Below are positions 27,401 to 39,400 of a stretch of DNA of 64,000 nucleotides, piece by piece. Source of the stretch: Gymnogyps californianus. Its lineage: Eukaryota > Chordata > Aves > Accipitriformes > Cathartidae. The position numbers and the translations under genes are program-made. The DNA is taken from the NCBI RefSeq assembly GCF_018139145.2, contig NC_059478.1, positions 35,567,001 through 35,631,000 of the forward strand, written 5' to 3'. The first letter of the stretch is position 1. Every line of letters begins with the position of its first letter. Below the pieces are notes generated by a model. That model was given only the letters and a program-made list of their open reading frames with translations. It searched no databases and was not told the origin of the DNA.

Positions 27401-30400
27401 CATTAATGCTGTGTAAAAAGGAGAGATTGTTATTCTTTGCAGATGCAGGTGCTAGTGCTAACAGCTAGAAAAATACCGCCTCAGCTGTATTGGATCTTCT
27501 GAGACCTTCATCTCATCTCAGTCAAAATAAGACCTCCATCCTTTTAACTTCAGACTTTGTTACTGTGTGCGTTTGGGCTGTAGGGTTTTTTTGGGCTGGG
27601 TGGAGGTAGAGAAGAGTGTTCTTTTTGTTTTTTTTTTTTTTTTTAGTGAAAGTTTCAGAAACTGTCTTAAAAGATCATCTTGCCTTTCCAGGAAGACTTA
27701 CACACTTTTATTTCCCCCAGGATGCCTGGCTTCAGTTGATTCAGTTGATGTGTCTGTTGTGGGAGCTGTTTCCCACTAATGAGATGCACAATGACAGTCT
27801 CTCCTGATTGGGAGAGGAATATATGCTAAAGATTTTTGGTTTGTGTCTGCTTTAAGCCCATACCTTGATAAGCTCTTTGCAACAGAATTACCTGTATTTT
27901 ACCAGGAGTCAGAAATACCTTCATTACAGAGTTTTTGGTTGCTCCATGGCACAAAAGATCTTTACTGAGGTTATGACCTTGGTACCTTCTTGTCAAAAGA
28001 GAAAGGAGGTAATGATTTACTCATCTGGGGGTCTGACTCACAAGAGACCGTTCTTCAGATAGGATGTCAAATGTCTTAAAGTTCATCTTGAGTTACTTTG
28101 ACTTCTGCCTGACCTTATCTAAGTGTCTGGATTGGAGGGGCATTATTCAGGGCTGCCTCCAAGATAAAGCCTACCTTCCATAAAATCGGTCCAAGACATC
28201 ACTTGACCCCCTGAGGCTACTGCTCTCTCTGTCCCCACCTGCATGAGGGCTCAGGAGGTGCAGTATTACATGTCTGGACACGGCACTCTGTACAAACTCG
28301 TATACACAGGGCATGTAGACCTGGTTTATGTTTGATGGACCATGAAGTGGTTTTTTTGCAAAAGGCCTGAGACTCTATTGGCAGCAACCTTGGTGAGATG
28401 TATGCAATTGGGTGCATTTCCATCTAGATAGAGCGCCACAGAAGCTTGTTTCCTCCAGAGATGGGAGACCACAGAGTGCAATTCATGTATCAGGGTGTTG
28501 TAACTCAGGGCAGTACTGAGACTTCTGTCCTCACACTGAAGACCACATACAGAGCTGGACAAGAGCCTCTCCATGGTTTATAACTGGGGATGATGTTAGA
28601 AGGTCTCCCAGCCTCTGCAGTACATGACTGATGACTGGTCAGGTAAGCATCTGCAATTTATCTTTGCAGAATTCTGACCATGTCAGCTAACAGGCTTAGC
28701 CATATGAGATTAAACTACTGGAAATGGAAATTTTCATTCTAAAATACATCTTTGTAGACTGGCGATCTCTAACTTGGATTTCTTTGGTGATAGGTAGTTC
28801 TGGTCCGTTCTTGGATGCGTCCCCTTGGCTGTATTTCTGATCACCTGAATAGGCAAGGTTAACGTGTGCATTCCTCCAACTGCTTGCCGGTCCACCGGAC
28901 TGCAAGGCAAAGAGACACATGGCAGAAACAATCATTATGCCCTACCTGCAGATGACAACTTTTTTCTAGGATCTACTATGTCTTTCCATGTGGACTCCCA
29001 AAAACTACCTCTGCCCCAGCCTGTTCGTCATGTACTTATGTCTCCTTTTGAAGCTCTATCATATGTCTGAGATTGCCTGCTGGAGCTGAAAAGGTGAGAG
29101 CTCATTGCATCAGTGCCGTAACATTGTGCTGGCTGCTGTATCACCTCTGCAGGTAGGAAGTGTGTCAGGGTTCCTTCTTTCTCCCACTTTCAGATTCCAT
29201 ATCCACATTCAGAAGTTTTCCTTCCACTGGTTCAGTTATATCTTGTATTAACATCCTGTTTGGGACAACCTTCAGATCTAACGGCTACTGAAACTGGCCT
29301 TTCTGGAAGCTGATGCTGCAGCCAGAAGAGTGGGAGAGATTTAGGAGCAGGTGGAAGATCCTCCACTCTACTTTCTTCTGGGATAATCCCAGGTTTTGGG
29401 GTGACTCAGTGCATTCCTGGATTGGTGACTGAATTTTATTTAGATCAGTCTGATAATTGCTAGTTTAGACAGCAAAATACCCAGAACAGCGACTGCCTTT
29501 CACATGCTGAGCTTCAGATAGAATTTGTTTTGTGATTTTGTCAGAAGAGTATTTAGTGGGACTTGGACACTATTGACATACAGGGCTGAGAGGTGGAAGT
29601 ACTGCCATTTTCTGTGCAGAGACTGTAACGTGGCTAAGTGGCTCAGCGAGGCTTTGTTACAAAACCACAGCACTAACTGGGATTCTCAGGAAAGAAGCCT
29701 ATGCCTCAGTTAGTCTTGCTTGTATCTAGGGATATTCTGATAGCTATCTGCTTGCATTTGTTCCTACACGTTCTGTGATCTCCTTCATTCTTTCATTAAA
29801 GTTTTAGTAAAATCTGGACCGAGGAACATTTGCCTTAATCCATTTATTTCTTTGCTTCTCCATTTCTTTATAGCCAGCTTGTCATTCTTCAGCTTGACCA
29901 AGCCTTCTCCAGTTTAGAAGTGCTGCCAAGCCTCTATGTATATTTAATTGTTCCTCTGGAAGAGATCCACCATTAATGGTCCCGCATTCCTCTGCCTTGT
30001 GCGTGCCGTGTCTGCCCAGAGCCCCGCTCTGCTCTATTCGGAGGCTTTATATTCTTTGCAAGCAGACTCTAAGAGTTGGGCTATTTTAAAAATTCCATCT
30101 CTCTGGATTATAATTTAATGTTCTTGTGTTGTCAGCATGAATAATTGGTGATATTTCTCTTTCCCAGTTATTTTAATGGTTTTTACCATGTATTTTCTCT
30201 TGGGAAACAGCTCCCCATATTTTTCTGTCCTCTACGTATATCTTTCTCTGGTTAGTCCTGAGGAATAAGTTCTGACACAACACAATTGCATTTATCTCTT
30301 CCCTTGGTCCTATTAATAATACTTTTTTTTTTTCCTATTAGTGACCTTTTTGTTCTTGAGCTTATAAGAAAAAAGGTCCTCTTAGAGTGGAATTAAATGG

Positions 30401-33400
30401 AATATGATTTTGGTTTTTTACAACATATTTCACTTTCATGGCATATTCACAAATGCCAGAGTAGTTCTTTCAAAAGTGTATTGGTTTTTATTGGGATAGC
30501 TGGACTAGGGGCCAAAAAGAAAAAAAAAAAGAATATAATATAGAAACTTCATAAAATCATGCACCTGAAATAAAAACCTATGTTCATCATTATGTCAAAA
30601 ATGGAACTGCTGGTTCTTCCTATCTTACAGCAAGTAGTTTTATTTTAAGCTTATAACTTTTGGCAGTTTCATGGCACAATATCGGGATTCTAGGTTCAAG
30701 ATAGAGAAAATAAAGAACTCCAAAGGAGTCACCTGTCTGATACAGACAAGGAAATCCCAGACAGGAAGGAGAAAGAAGAGCATACAAAAAGCTCAGAGGT
30801 ACAACAAGAAACTTAACATGCACCATGCTTCAAAGGTGGAGAATTTCACTCTGCAAGTGCTATGCACTTTTTTATTTCTCAAAAAAATGGTTTTGCATAA
30901 GTTTGTTACACTGCACTAGAAAATGATTGTGCTGCACTGGGAAAATGCTGTTGCACTATTGTTAGCTTTAAGTTGTATGTACGTCACTACTGTTATGTAA
31001 GAAATACCATACACAACACAGGATCTCTGCATGTGAAAGTAGTTTAAAGTCTTGAATATATTACATCATGTAAGAATCAGTATGTAGCTGTATTTGCTTA
31101 AATGTTAGCACTGAGGGGGTTAATTAAATGGGCTGTGAAGATACCTGTTCTTTGCTGTTTTGGTATGGTACTACCTCCAGTAGAACACCAAATACAGAAG
31201 GATTAAAATATCTGTTGTGTAAATATAATTATATTCTTCAAGGATAAAGGACATGGCAAATGCTTCTACAAATCTCTGTTTCCACTGTTACTACAAAAAG
31301 TAGTTAATGGAGAGTAAACATCTGAAAGTTTTCTCCTTATGAGTAAAAGCAAGTAAATTTAAAAAATATTGTAGCATTTTACATTTTAATAATGTGCTTT
31401 TGGTTTTGGTACTCCATTTTAAATTGTTTCTCTAAATACTACATCTCTTTCCTTTATTGACTTCACTCTGCAAAATCACTGGAGTACCTTTAATAACAAA
31501 ATGTCAGGGTACAGAGATCCTCATAGTGTCTCCGTTAGTGTAAGTTCCCTCCTAAATATATTTCTCCTAACCATTTCCTTCCTCATTTATACTACTAATT
31601 ATTGATTTTCTCCTAATATCTCTCCAAAACTTCCTCTTTTTTACTAGATACTCTCCTCCTCCAACTTCCATCTCTTTACGAAATCACAGCTCATCCTCTC
31701 ACTTCCGAGATGGTGCATGTTTCTCATACCCCTCCCCACAAGGATCTTGACTGGCATTGGCACGACATTCCAGTGTTGCCGTGCCCATCTCCACCAGTTC
31801 CCTTCCCATTACATTTCCCTGAGTCCGTGCACCAACACCCACAAAGTGGGTTTCCCATCTTGCTCGTTCTTCTGGCTCCCTTTCCTTAAGTCCCCTCCTG
31901 AGGGCAGGGTTGTCAGTGTCATTCCTCCAGTAAGTGTCATCCCCTACCCTGTCTCCCCAAGACACCTATCTTCAGGTCAGCGTCTTTCTCATTTCTGAAC
32001 TTTCTTCCAGGGATAAGAAATGCCACGGATTCCCTGTTTGTGGCTTCATTCCCTTCTAGCTATCCTGTGAGCCTAACTGAAATGTCCTAATTTAAAATGT
32101 CTCTTTCTAAGACTACATCTCACTTTCTTTCCACTTTTTAACTCCTGTTATTTTCAGTATATATCCTGTTGCCGGCTAGAACAGCAAAACTGTTGTGCAG
32201 GGCAGTCTTTGAAGGTCAAGATTTGCTGAACTTTCAATGAGAAGTTTACGAAATCTGAATCATTTTAATTTAGCAAAAAACTCTTTAGAGATACAGTAAT
32301 TTTAATTAAATATAGCTATAGGGACAGTTGAATCTATGGAAGGACTTGTGCCATGAATAAATGAATGAGGAATACTTACTCCTGGAATAAGAAGTAATTG
32401 TTTATTGTAAATTTTTATTTATTTCTACTGGTAGCTTGCATTTTTGTGACCTTTACTTCATGAAACATGTTTACATGGCCTTGATGTATCTTGCAAGTTC
32501 CATCTGTTTTGTGCACATTTTCAGAATGAACATATCACCATAATTTTTACAAGTATTTATGTAGGACTAATTAGAATTTTCAGCTGACAAATCAGCATGA
32601 TTAGACACTACCCGTATGGTGGGGTTCTGGTGTGTTGTCACATGCACGAAAAGAAGGCTGTGAAATGTTTGTTCGTTGCAGTTTGAAGTGGATTCTGTTT
32701 CCTATGTTTACTCTACATTATTATATTCCTCAGGATGCCTTTGGACATCCTGCCAGTGAGATGAGGATAGGGGAACTTCGTCCTTCCATGCCAGAGACTC
32801 CGTTGTACCCACCCAAACTTGTTCTTCTGGGTAAAGAGAAGAAAGGTACTAATTTGACTTACAACCTTTTAGATGAAAGCATATGTAATGTACACAGATA
32901 GACACATTACTTAAGATGTTCTACACTTCACTCTGGTTTGAAAACATACTACATGCACGTTTGTCCACATGTATATATATCTCCATAGTATCAATTTAAA
33001 AATGTGTTTTTCTGGAGTTTAGTTTTCAAGTACCACCTCCTGAAAAGGTTTGCTGTGTTTTGTTTCAGAATCGACAGATGAGTCTGAAGCAGATAAGATC
33101 CATTGTCTGAATAACAGCGTTTCCTCAGGCACTTACTCAGACTATTCCCCTTCCCAGGCTTCCTCAGGGTCCTCCAACGCGCATGTTAAAATGGGGTCCT
33201 TGCAGACAACGGCTAAAGAAGCAGTGAATAACTCTTTGTGGGGGAACAGGTGTGATCATCTTTCTTAACACAGCTTCATGCCTTTTGTCTTATGTTGTCA
33301 TATGCGTTCAAAGTGATTGTATGCTATCTGTTAAGGCATTCAATTAAAAAATACAACATTTTTACCCCAGTTTCGCAGAGGTGTACATAGCTATTCAAAG

Positions 33401-36400
33401 CCCAGGCTGTGCAGAGTTGGCCACCCATTCATACTCTATAAATGTCAGTAATTCTACAGCTGGTTTTTCAACTATGTGCTATAACCATGCATTAAAAGCG
33501 CCTAGTAATTGAGCTGCAATTATTCTGCTCTGTGTGGTCCTGAGCTGCAGCTGGCTGTAGTTTAGCATAGATAGCAGAGTGTATGTCTCTCATATTATTG
33601 CTGTCCTGAGCCTCACTCTGCCCTGAACCTCCAAGAACAACACAGTTCTTTGAAAGTTGTAATTTGCACTGGCCATCAGCAACCTGAAAACACTCTCGTA
33701 CCATACCAGGAACACCCTGCCCTGTCTATTCCTGCCATAAATCACCTAACGTAGTTCCATCCACAGGCTCTTCCCCATTAAAGAGAGGCTGGAGCCTGCT
33801 CACTGGAGATGCATAAAATCTTGGTGGTGAGAACATGCACAAACTGAATCTGGTACTTCTGTTTAAAAAAAAAAAAAAAAGTAAGTGTAAAAAATCTTCC
33901 CTTGCACTCATAGAAGTTTATTTTTAAAGCCAGAAAATATGTCCAGCTGGATTTATATGAACGTGGCATTGAGCCACCCAGGACTTTAGACTGACGACTT
34001 AGTTTCTCTGTGTACATACTTACAGAATCTGTACGCCAGTGCAAAAAACTGCTGGAGCCATTCATGCCAAACCAGTGGCACAAGGTGCACATCTCATAGT
34101 ACGACCCCAAAGCCAGAGTATAGATGGGAGAATATTAAATTGCTTTATAATTGCGTCTTTCTGATGACTGCTTATGTGCTCTAATAGAGGGCATTTTATC
34201 TTGTTTCGTTTTGTTTCGGTTTTGCAGGCTGGCACAGTCATTTCCACAGCCCCTTGAAACAAAGCCATTGCTGAGCCAGCGGGAATCCGCTCCGGCGGGG
34301 AACCTGCCACAGCGCACCGACAGGCGCCCGCTGAGCGACACCTTCGCCGACAGCTGGAACGACAGCTCGCACTACGATAACACAGGGTTCGTTGCGGAGG
34401 AGAGCACGGTGGAGAATCCTAGTGCTAACCCCCTCCTGAGCACGAAATCTAGAAGCACATCTGCACACGGACGCAGGCCCTTGATTAGACAAGACAGGAT
34501 AGTTGGCATTCCCCTGGAGCTGGAGCAGCCGACGCTCAGAAACACACACGAATCTGAAGTGCCTCCTCCCAATCCTTGGCAAAATTGGACCAGAACCCCT
34601 AGTCCTTTTGAAGACAGGACAGCTTTTCCTTCCAAACTGGAAAGCACCCCCACCACCAGCCCTTTGCCTGAGCGGAAAGATCATGTCAAAGAGTCTCCTG
34701 AAATGACTAGCACTTTCACTCCAGGAATAGCATGGGAATATCACGATTCAAATGCTAACAGAAGCCTCACAAACGTCTTTTCCCATATCCACTGTCGCCC
34801 AGATCCTTCCAAAAGCGTTATTTCGATCAGCAAGAGTACAGAACGGCTTTCTCCGATGATGAGGGATTTAAAAACTAACAAATTTAAGAAGTCGCAAAGT
34901 ATCGATGAGATAGACATTGGTACATACAAAGTGTATAATATACCCTTAGAAAACTATGCATCTGGTAATGATACTGTAGGAACCCACGAGAGGGTGGACA
35001 AGCTCCTGGGCCCGGAGCACGGCATGCTGAGCATGTCCCGCAGCCAGTCGGTCCCCATGCTGGACGATGAGCTGCTGACCTACGGCAGCGTCAAGGTGCA
35101 GCCGCAGCAGAAGTCGTCCGTCACGAAGAAAGTCTACCAGTTCGACCAAAGCTTCAACCCGCAGGGAGCAGTGGAGGTCACAGCGGAGAAGAGGCTACCG
35201 CCGCCTTTCCAGCTCAACCCCGAGTACATTCCCCAGCAGAGTAAAAACCTGCCCCAGGATCTGGTCAGCCCGAGGGCCTACCGCGGCTACCCCCCCGTGG
35301 AGCACATGTTCTCCTTCTCCCAGCCTTCGGTGAACGAGGAGGTGGTCGGTGGCCCCTTTGCGAGCCAAGGGTCTCGGCCGGGGTTCTTGAGGAGAGCGGA
35401 TTCGTTGGCCAGCTCCACCGAGATGTCCATGTTCAGGAGGGTCAGTGAGCCCCATGAGCTGCCCCCGAGCGATAGGTATGGCAGGCCTCCGTACCGAGGA
35501 GCTGTGGAGCGCCAAAGCAGTATCTCGGTCTCTGAGTCTCAGTTCCTCAAGAGGAACGGCAGGTACGAAGACGAGCATCCTTCCTACCAAGAAGTGAAAG
35601 CCCAGACTGGAAGCTTTCCAGTTAAAAACCTTACACAAAGGAGGCCGTTGTCTGCAAGAAGCTACAGTACAGAGAGTTACGGCACATCCCAAACCAGGCC
35701 GGTTTCAGCGAGGCCTACAATGGCAGCTCTGCTGGAAAAGATACCATCAGACTATAACTTGGGTAACTATGGCGACAAGCCTTCCGATAACAGTGATATA
35801 AAGACAAGGCCTACCCCTGTGAAGGGAAATGAGAGCTGTGCTAAAATGCCCGCTGACTGGAGACAACAGCTACTTAGACATATAGAAGCTAGAAGGTTAG
35901 ACAGGGTATGTTTGGCATTTCTCTGCAATTAATGCCTTTAGTTGTGTGTTTCGGTGTGTCAAACTATTTGCACGTACAGTGGTAACCACCAGAATTCCCA
36001 ATAATGAAATTCCTGCTTTGGTGTCAGAGGAACCGGCCTGCAGAGGGGTCTGGGGGTGCTCAAAAGCAGCTGGAGTGAGGGGTTCCCGGGTAAATGAGTG
36101 ATAAAGAATCTCTGCACAAGTAATGCAGCACAGTGCACATTACTAACGTAGTAACTGCTGCAGCACTGTCTGAAATATTAAAAAACATAAAAGTCTCTCC
36201 TTATCAACAGATGCGAATGTGCTGCTGAAGCCCACCACTTCAGTAATGGTTTGAGAGCTTTAAAAGATGCTGGATACATCTTTGCAGTAAAAGGCAATAA
36301 AGAAAAACATCACAGATAAAAAGTAAAATAATGTATTTTAGCTTTCATATCACTGTTAGTGGAGGGGATTCAAAGGTATCTCTTAACTCTGAAAAATATC

Positions 36401-39400
36401 ACTGGATATACACTGCCACTGTTTTTAACAAGCAATATGATTATTACTCCTTTTAGCTGTAGGAAGTTATGCTTATTTGCCTTCTATACAAAACAGTGCA
36501 AGTACTATAGTGCATGATTTCAGTCATGATCTTGGCTATTTAATGACCTACTTCATGGATCGGATTTACTTCATAATCAGAAGTGGTTGTGAAAAATTAC
36601 TGTCGTGAAATGCGTAAGTTAGTTTCAAAATGTGTCCATATACCTATTTTATGCTAGATACTCGTGAGTTTGGTGTTAATATATTCATTACCTTCCAGTT
36701 GCTCGGATGTGATGCATATTAAAATATCATTAAGGATCAAATGGGTAAACTTTAAAAACTGGCTTGAAGGCTGAAGCTTTTTCCTTACTTCAGCTATTTT
36801 CCTTGTGTTGTGTAAAACTGATTGGAAGATACCTAATACCTAGGCAAAATAGTGCACCCCAAGTAGAGACGTTTCTGGTGGAAATAAACACTTCCCGGAT
36901 GATGTTTGTTTAAGAAATATCTTTACACTTAGTTTACAATGTGTATTTGCTTAAGAAATACTTTAACTCATGGAAAGCTGACACTGGTGATTTCATCTAG
37001 TTAAATTGAGTTCATAGTAATCCCTGCAGGTGCCAGCGAGCTAGTTTCTAGTTGTTTGCAACACACGATAAGCAAAGCTCTAAGAAGCTGGGCTGTCTGG
37101 TGGAGATTTTGCTGATGAGAACGCCTGGGCACTGCGATGCAGCAGCTGCTCCAGGAGAAGACGCTGCCCATCTGCCCACGGCCGGCGAGAGGCCGGTCTG
37201 TGCAGGACCTGCGTACCTGCTGTGCTGGGCCCAACCAAAGCTGGTCCCTTGTGGGCAGCTGCTAGCCAGGGAGCAGTCGCAAAGCTCGTAAGGTGGTGCA
37301 GAGCCTTCTTGTGTAGGGTTTGTTCCTCTGCCTTTGGTGCTTTTATGCTAGATACACGTTTTCTGGCCCGTCCATGGTTGCGCAGACGTACCAAAATTTG
37401 GCCGTATTTGCAAAATAAAGACTTGTACCATGTTATATACTGCAATTTTCAAACTACAGATAACAACATATTTCATCTGCTGTCAGCGTTGAAGTCTTTT
37501 ATGGTATCCATTTTATGTATAACTAGCAATGTATTTGCTTCTGTGTGACCCAGTGCATGCATCAAGAAGCTATTTATTTCTTGGTACTGTTTGTTTGCTT
37601 AAACTAAAACTTTGTGAAATTAACCATATATGTGTGATACTTAATTCAATGAGCATGTGTGTTCATATCCTGTCACGTGGTTGTTTCCTCTACTCAGACC
37701 GCTGCTTACAAACACAACACAGTTAGCCTTGGCATGCTGCACTCTGGAGGTTTTTCAGCAATGCATGCCGGCAGAAGCATGACTTTAAACTTGCAGACTA
37801 AATCTAAATTTGAAAACCAAATGCTTCAAGAGCTACCTCTACCGAAAGTAAGTATGGGATAGCCAGCATATACCAGCATTACAAAATAAATTAATAATAC
37901 TCCTTGCTTTTTCCTGGTTTAGCTTTTGCCTATTATTCATGCTTATACTATACACAATCCAAAAAGCAAAGATGATAGTAATACAGTTTTCCTACTCAAT
38001 AATCTTGCTTTTTGGATTAAGTAGCTCACATGGCTGTCATTACTGCTTTCTGCTCTCGTGTTACAGACTGATGCGATCATTTTCTCAATGACCTAATCTG
38101 TGCACAGAAATGGAGAACGTCTTTTGTTTTGTGACTGTTTGATCTTAGAATAATCAATTTAGAAATGTTTAACATGCATTTAAATAGGCTCCAAGAGACA
38201 GGGATTTTAATATTTGAACATTAATTGGGTATGCTGTAATAGTTGATGAGTTTTGAGTACATGCCTACCACACCTAAACTAATTTTAAACTTTTGTTGAG
38301 TAATGCCTATAGAAAGAAAATAATTGTCTCATTTTTTTACTGTTTATTTTACAGCTATTAATGGTATATTGCTGATAAGTACATACATACAAAATTATAT
38401 ACAAACAAATGCTTGATGGGAAAAGCACATATGACAAGCCAGAGAGGGACATTGCTGAAGTATTTTCAGAGTAGCAGAGAGGAGATGCTGAGACCTTACT
38501 CTGTGTCACGTATGGCCGCACCGGAGCCACAGCAGCAGCCAGTTGCAGACACTTGCAAGCGGTCGCACTGTTGGGATTGTGTGTAATGGCAGGGGGGCTA
38601 CTGCAGTGCTAGAAGTGACGAGCATCGTGAAGTGTCTTACTGCATTAGCATCAGTAGCTGTTGGTACAAATTAGCAACATCTCAGTGAGTAATTAAAGGG
38701 TAACAGAGCACAGATCCGGGTGCTGAAATGTGATCATCTGTGCTGTTAATTGCTGGGCTGGCCCCAGGCATGGTTTGGCCCAGGCCAGCTGGCACCCTCC
38801 CCGGCAGTCCCTGGCCGGGGCTCCGGAGTCAGCACTGGCCAGAAATTCCCAAAGGAGGGTTCCAATGCCCGATTTAAGAGTTTAGATCCAAGCCTGTTTA
38901 GAAGAATAAGATAGTTTAATGGCAGTAACATCACCAGATTGTGCTGGTTGGCTGGAGGACAGGCCTTAGCACTGCTTAGCTTACTAATACAGGCATACGC
39001 ATCGTACACTGGATTCCCAGGCAAAGCTGTGATAGGTTAACAGTGTGCACGCACACACACACACACATACACACACACACATCATGGTCAGGTTTCTCCT
39101 GCTGTAACTTACTTTCCATACACTGTTAACTTCATTTACACCTCCCATTCAGCTGTCCCGGGATTTAAACAAGTCCTGATGTTAGTGTGTGCTTCTCTGT
39201 TGTTCGGTTGATGACATCTAGGTCAAATCTTAACCGTAGATATGTGTGTGTGTTTGGACACAGACAGCTTTCCAGTGTTGGTCATACTGTTTTTTTCTTT
39301 CAAAGAATTTGTTTGTCTGCTTGGGTATATACTAGTTCTTGTCACAAGTCCTTGAAAGAAGTCCATTTGACATCAACTCCAAATAATGGTACTATTTTTC

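Larger units (their letters stand above)
24377..32733 (+). other. LRRC7: LRRC7 intron 7 of window (8.4 kb)
   Basis: Mostly AT-rich. It holds three copies of atgtagtag (24794-24822), a cluster of TAAT-type sites (27080-27130), a T tract (27627-27645) and the second DIRS-like remnant (about 28.3-29.4 kb). Bases 31540-32000 are strongly pyrimidine-rich on the + strand. No gene is supported. Confidence 0.8.

Noticed and set aside
34238..35692. Long antisense open frames (168 and 165 codons) opposite the large LRRC7 exon
   Set aside because: They mirror a long GC-richer coding exon, have no motif, and the sense frame is clearly LRRC7.
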